Source of the DNA: Candidatus Saccharimonadota bacterium
GTDB lineage: Bacteria > Patescibacteriota > Saccharimonadia > Saccharimonadales > UBA10212
Reading direction: 5' to 3'
Length of the DNA: 47,265 nt
NCBI GenBank assembly: GCA_028288985.1
Contig: JAQGHE010000051.1
Span: 1-47,265 of the forward strand
Notes under the pieces: generated by a model
Seen by the model: only the letters and a program-made list of their open reading frames with translations
What the model was told of the DNA's origin: nothing
Database searches by the model: none
In this document: positions 46,431-47,265 of the stretch, one piece after another
Position numbering within the stretch: the stretch's first letter is position 1
Layout: every line of letters begins with the position of its first letter
Translations under genes and position numbers: made by a program

Positions 46431-47265
46431 ATGACCAAACAAAGCGATGTCCGGTTATCTGTTGTAGTACCGGTGCATAACGAAAGCGCCGGACTGGAAA
46501 GATTCCATCAGTCTCTGCTTGATGTTCTTCCCGGAGCAAGTAAAGACTCATACGAAATTATTTATGTGGAAGATGGCAGTACGGACGACACCGCGGAAAT
46601 CATAAGATCGTGGGCCGCTAAGGACGACAGCATAAAGCTGGTTAAATTATCAAGAAACTTTGGCAAAGAGATCGCTACCACAGCCGGCATCCACGCCGCC
46701 CGCGGCCAAGCTATCATTACTATCGACGCCGATGGCCAGCATCCGCCGGAACTGATCAGCCAGTTCGTAAGCAAGTGGCGCGCCGGCAGCAAAGTCGTCG
46801 TCGGCATCCGAACCTCTAATCACAAGGAAGGTCTTGTAAAACGCTACGGCTCAAAACTATTCTACGGCCTCTTTAATCGCCTAACCGGGATGAAGTTAGT
46901 CCCCAGTTCCACCGATTTTCGGCTTATTGACCGGGCCGTTCAGACCGAATTCGTGCGGATGACTGAGCGTAACCGTATAACCCGCGGTTTAATCGACTGG
47001 CTTGGATACAAAAGGGACTTTGTTGAGTTTAGAGCCAATCCCAGGCTGGCCGGCGATGCGGGCTACTCATTTAAAAAACTTTTCAAACTAGCTATAGATA
47101 GCATGGTTTCTCTGAGCATTTCGCCGCTTTACATCACCGCCTACATAGGTGCCATAATTCTGCCTGTATCAACGCTGCTGGGCTTGTTCATGGTGGTTGA
47201 TGCCCTGGCCCGCGACCCCTTGCACTTGCACGCTACGGGCAGTGCTTATGTGATGGTGCTAATCT
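46431..47265 (+). CDS. GtrB/DPM1-like family 2 glycosyltransferase, partial
   Basis: Transfers a sugar to polyprenyl phosphate in the membrane. The frame is open from ATG at 46431 to the window edge (278 codons). GT-A motifs: V-V-V-P-V-H-N-E (11-18), Y-V-E-D-G-S-T-D-D-T (about 45-54), D-x-D as I-D-A-D-G-Q-H-P (about 97-104); S-S-T-D-F-R-L-I near 163 is typical of this subgroup. C-terminal transmembrane helix begins near 240 (I-S-P-L-Y-I-T-A-Y-I-G-A-I-I-L), continuing beyond the window. TATACT is 11 nt before ATG. Confidence 0.93.
   Translation, partial: MTKQSDVRLSVVVPVHNESAGLERFHQSLLDVLPGASKDSYEIIYVEDGSTDDTAEIIRSWAAKDDSIKLVKLSRNFGKEIATTAGIHAARGQAIITIDADGQHPPELISQFVSKWRAGSKVVVGIRTSNHKEGLVKRYGSKLFYGLFNRLTGMKLVPSSTDFRLIDRAVQTEFVRMTERNRITRGLIDWLGYKRDFVEFRANPRLAGDAGYSFKKLFKLAIDSMVSLSISPLYITAYIGAIILPVSTLLGLFMVVDALARDPLHLHATGSAYVMVLI

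Overview
The window looks like part of a Patescibacteria (CPR) chromosome, most likely a soil or water Candidatus Saccharibacteria. This is inferred from gene content: a complete F-type ATP synthase operon, glucose-6-phosphate dehydrogenase, RarA, many very small orphan genes and no biosynthetic operons. UGA is used as a normal stop. No rRNA, tRNA or CRISPR array was found. Many genes appear to be leaderless, with a -10 box 7-10 nt before the start codon and no Shine-Dalgarno.

Layout. 1-1369: 5' part of a DHA2-type MFS exporter gene (minus strand). 1488-5478: an electron-transfer group, namely an NDH-2-like flavoprotein, an RnfD-like membrane domain fused to an FAD/NAD(P)H reductase, an ApbE flavin transferase and a membrane-anchored FMN-binding protein with the flavinylation motif. 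Together they could pass electrons from NAD(P)H across the membrane to covalent FMN outside. 5715-12555: a DEAD-box helicase, small secreted or membrane proteins, a beta-hydroxyacid dehydrogenase, a DUF892 protein and a bactofilin-like membrane protein. This stretch is bracketed by two outward-facing copies of a small RNA locus with near-identical promoters, 5' hairpins and upstream arrays of DnaA-box-like motifs. 13005-13958: XRE regulator and YjbQ protein.

13960-26471 is an accessory island of unrelated small genes, an F420-type oxidoreductase, an MmeI-like type IIL restriction-modification enzyme, a TIGR02391/DUF3892 pair and a gene with an in-frame TGA. The genes are separated by long, highly structured repeats whose arms show compensatory changes. 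This resembles a cassette array or a palindromic mobile-element hotspot, but no recombinase gene is visible.

26574-31640: a pilin-like secreted protein, Pcm methyltransferase, small proteins and a membrane-anchored GH10 xylanase operon. 31641-32480 has no gene but holds a roughly 0.65-kb, strongly structured non-coding RNA with its own promoter, a 14-bp closing helix and a terminator. I could not assign it to a known class, and it is the best candidate for something undescribed here. 32481-38452 (mostly minus strand): a pair of similar orphan genes, RarA, a small membrane protein, a DrrAB-type ABC exporter and Zwf. 38607-44883: atpBEFHAGDC, preceded by a possible 15-codon leader peptide. 44880-46358: M32 carboxypeptidase. 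46431-end: 5' part of a GtrB-like glycosyltransferase gene.
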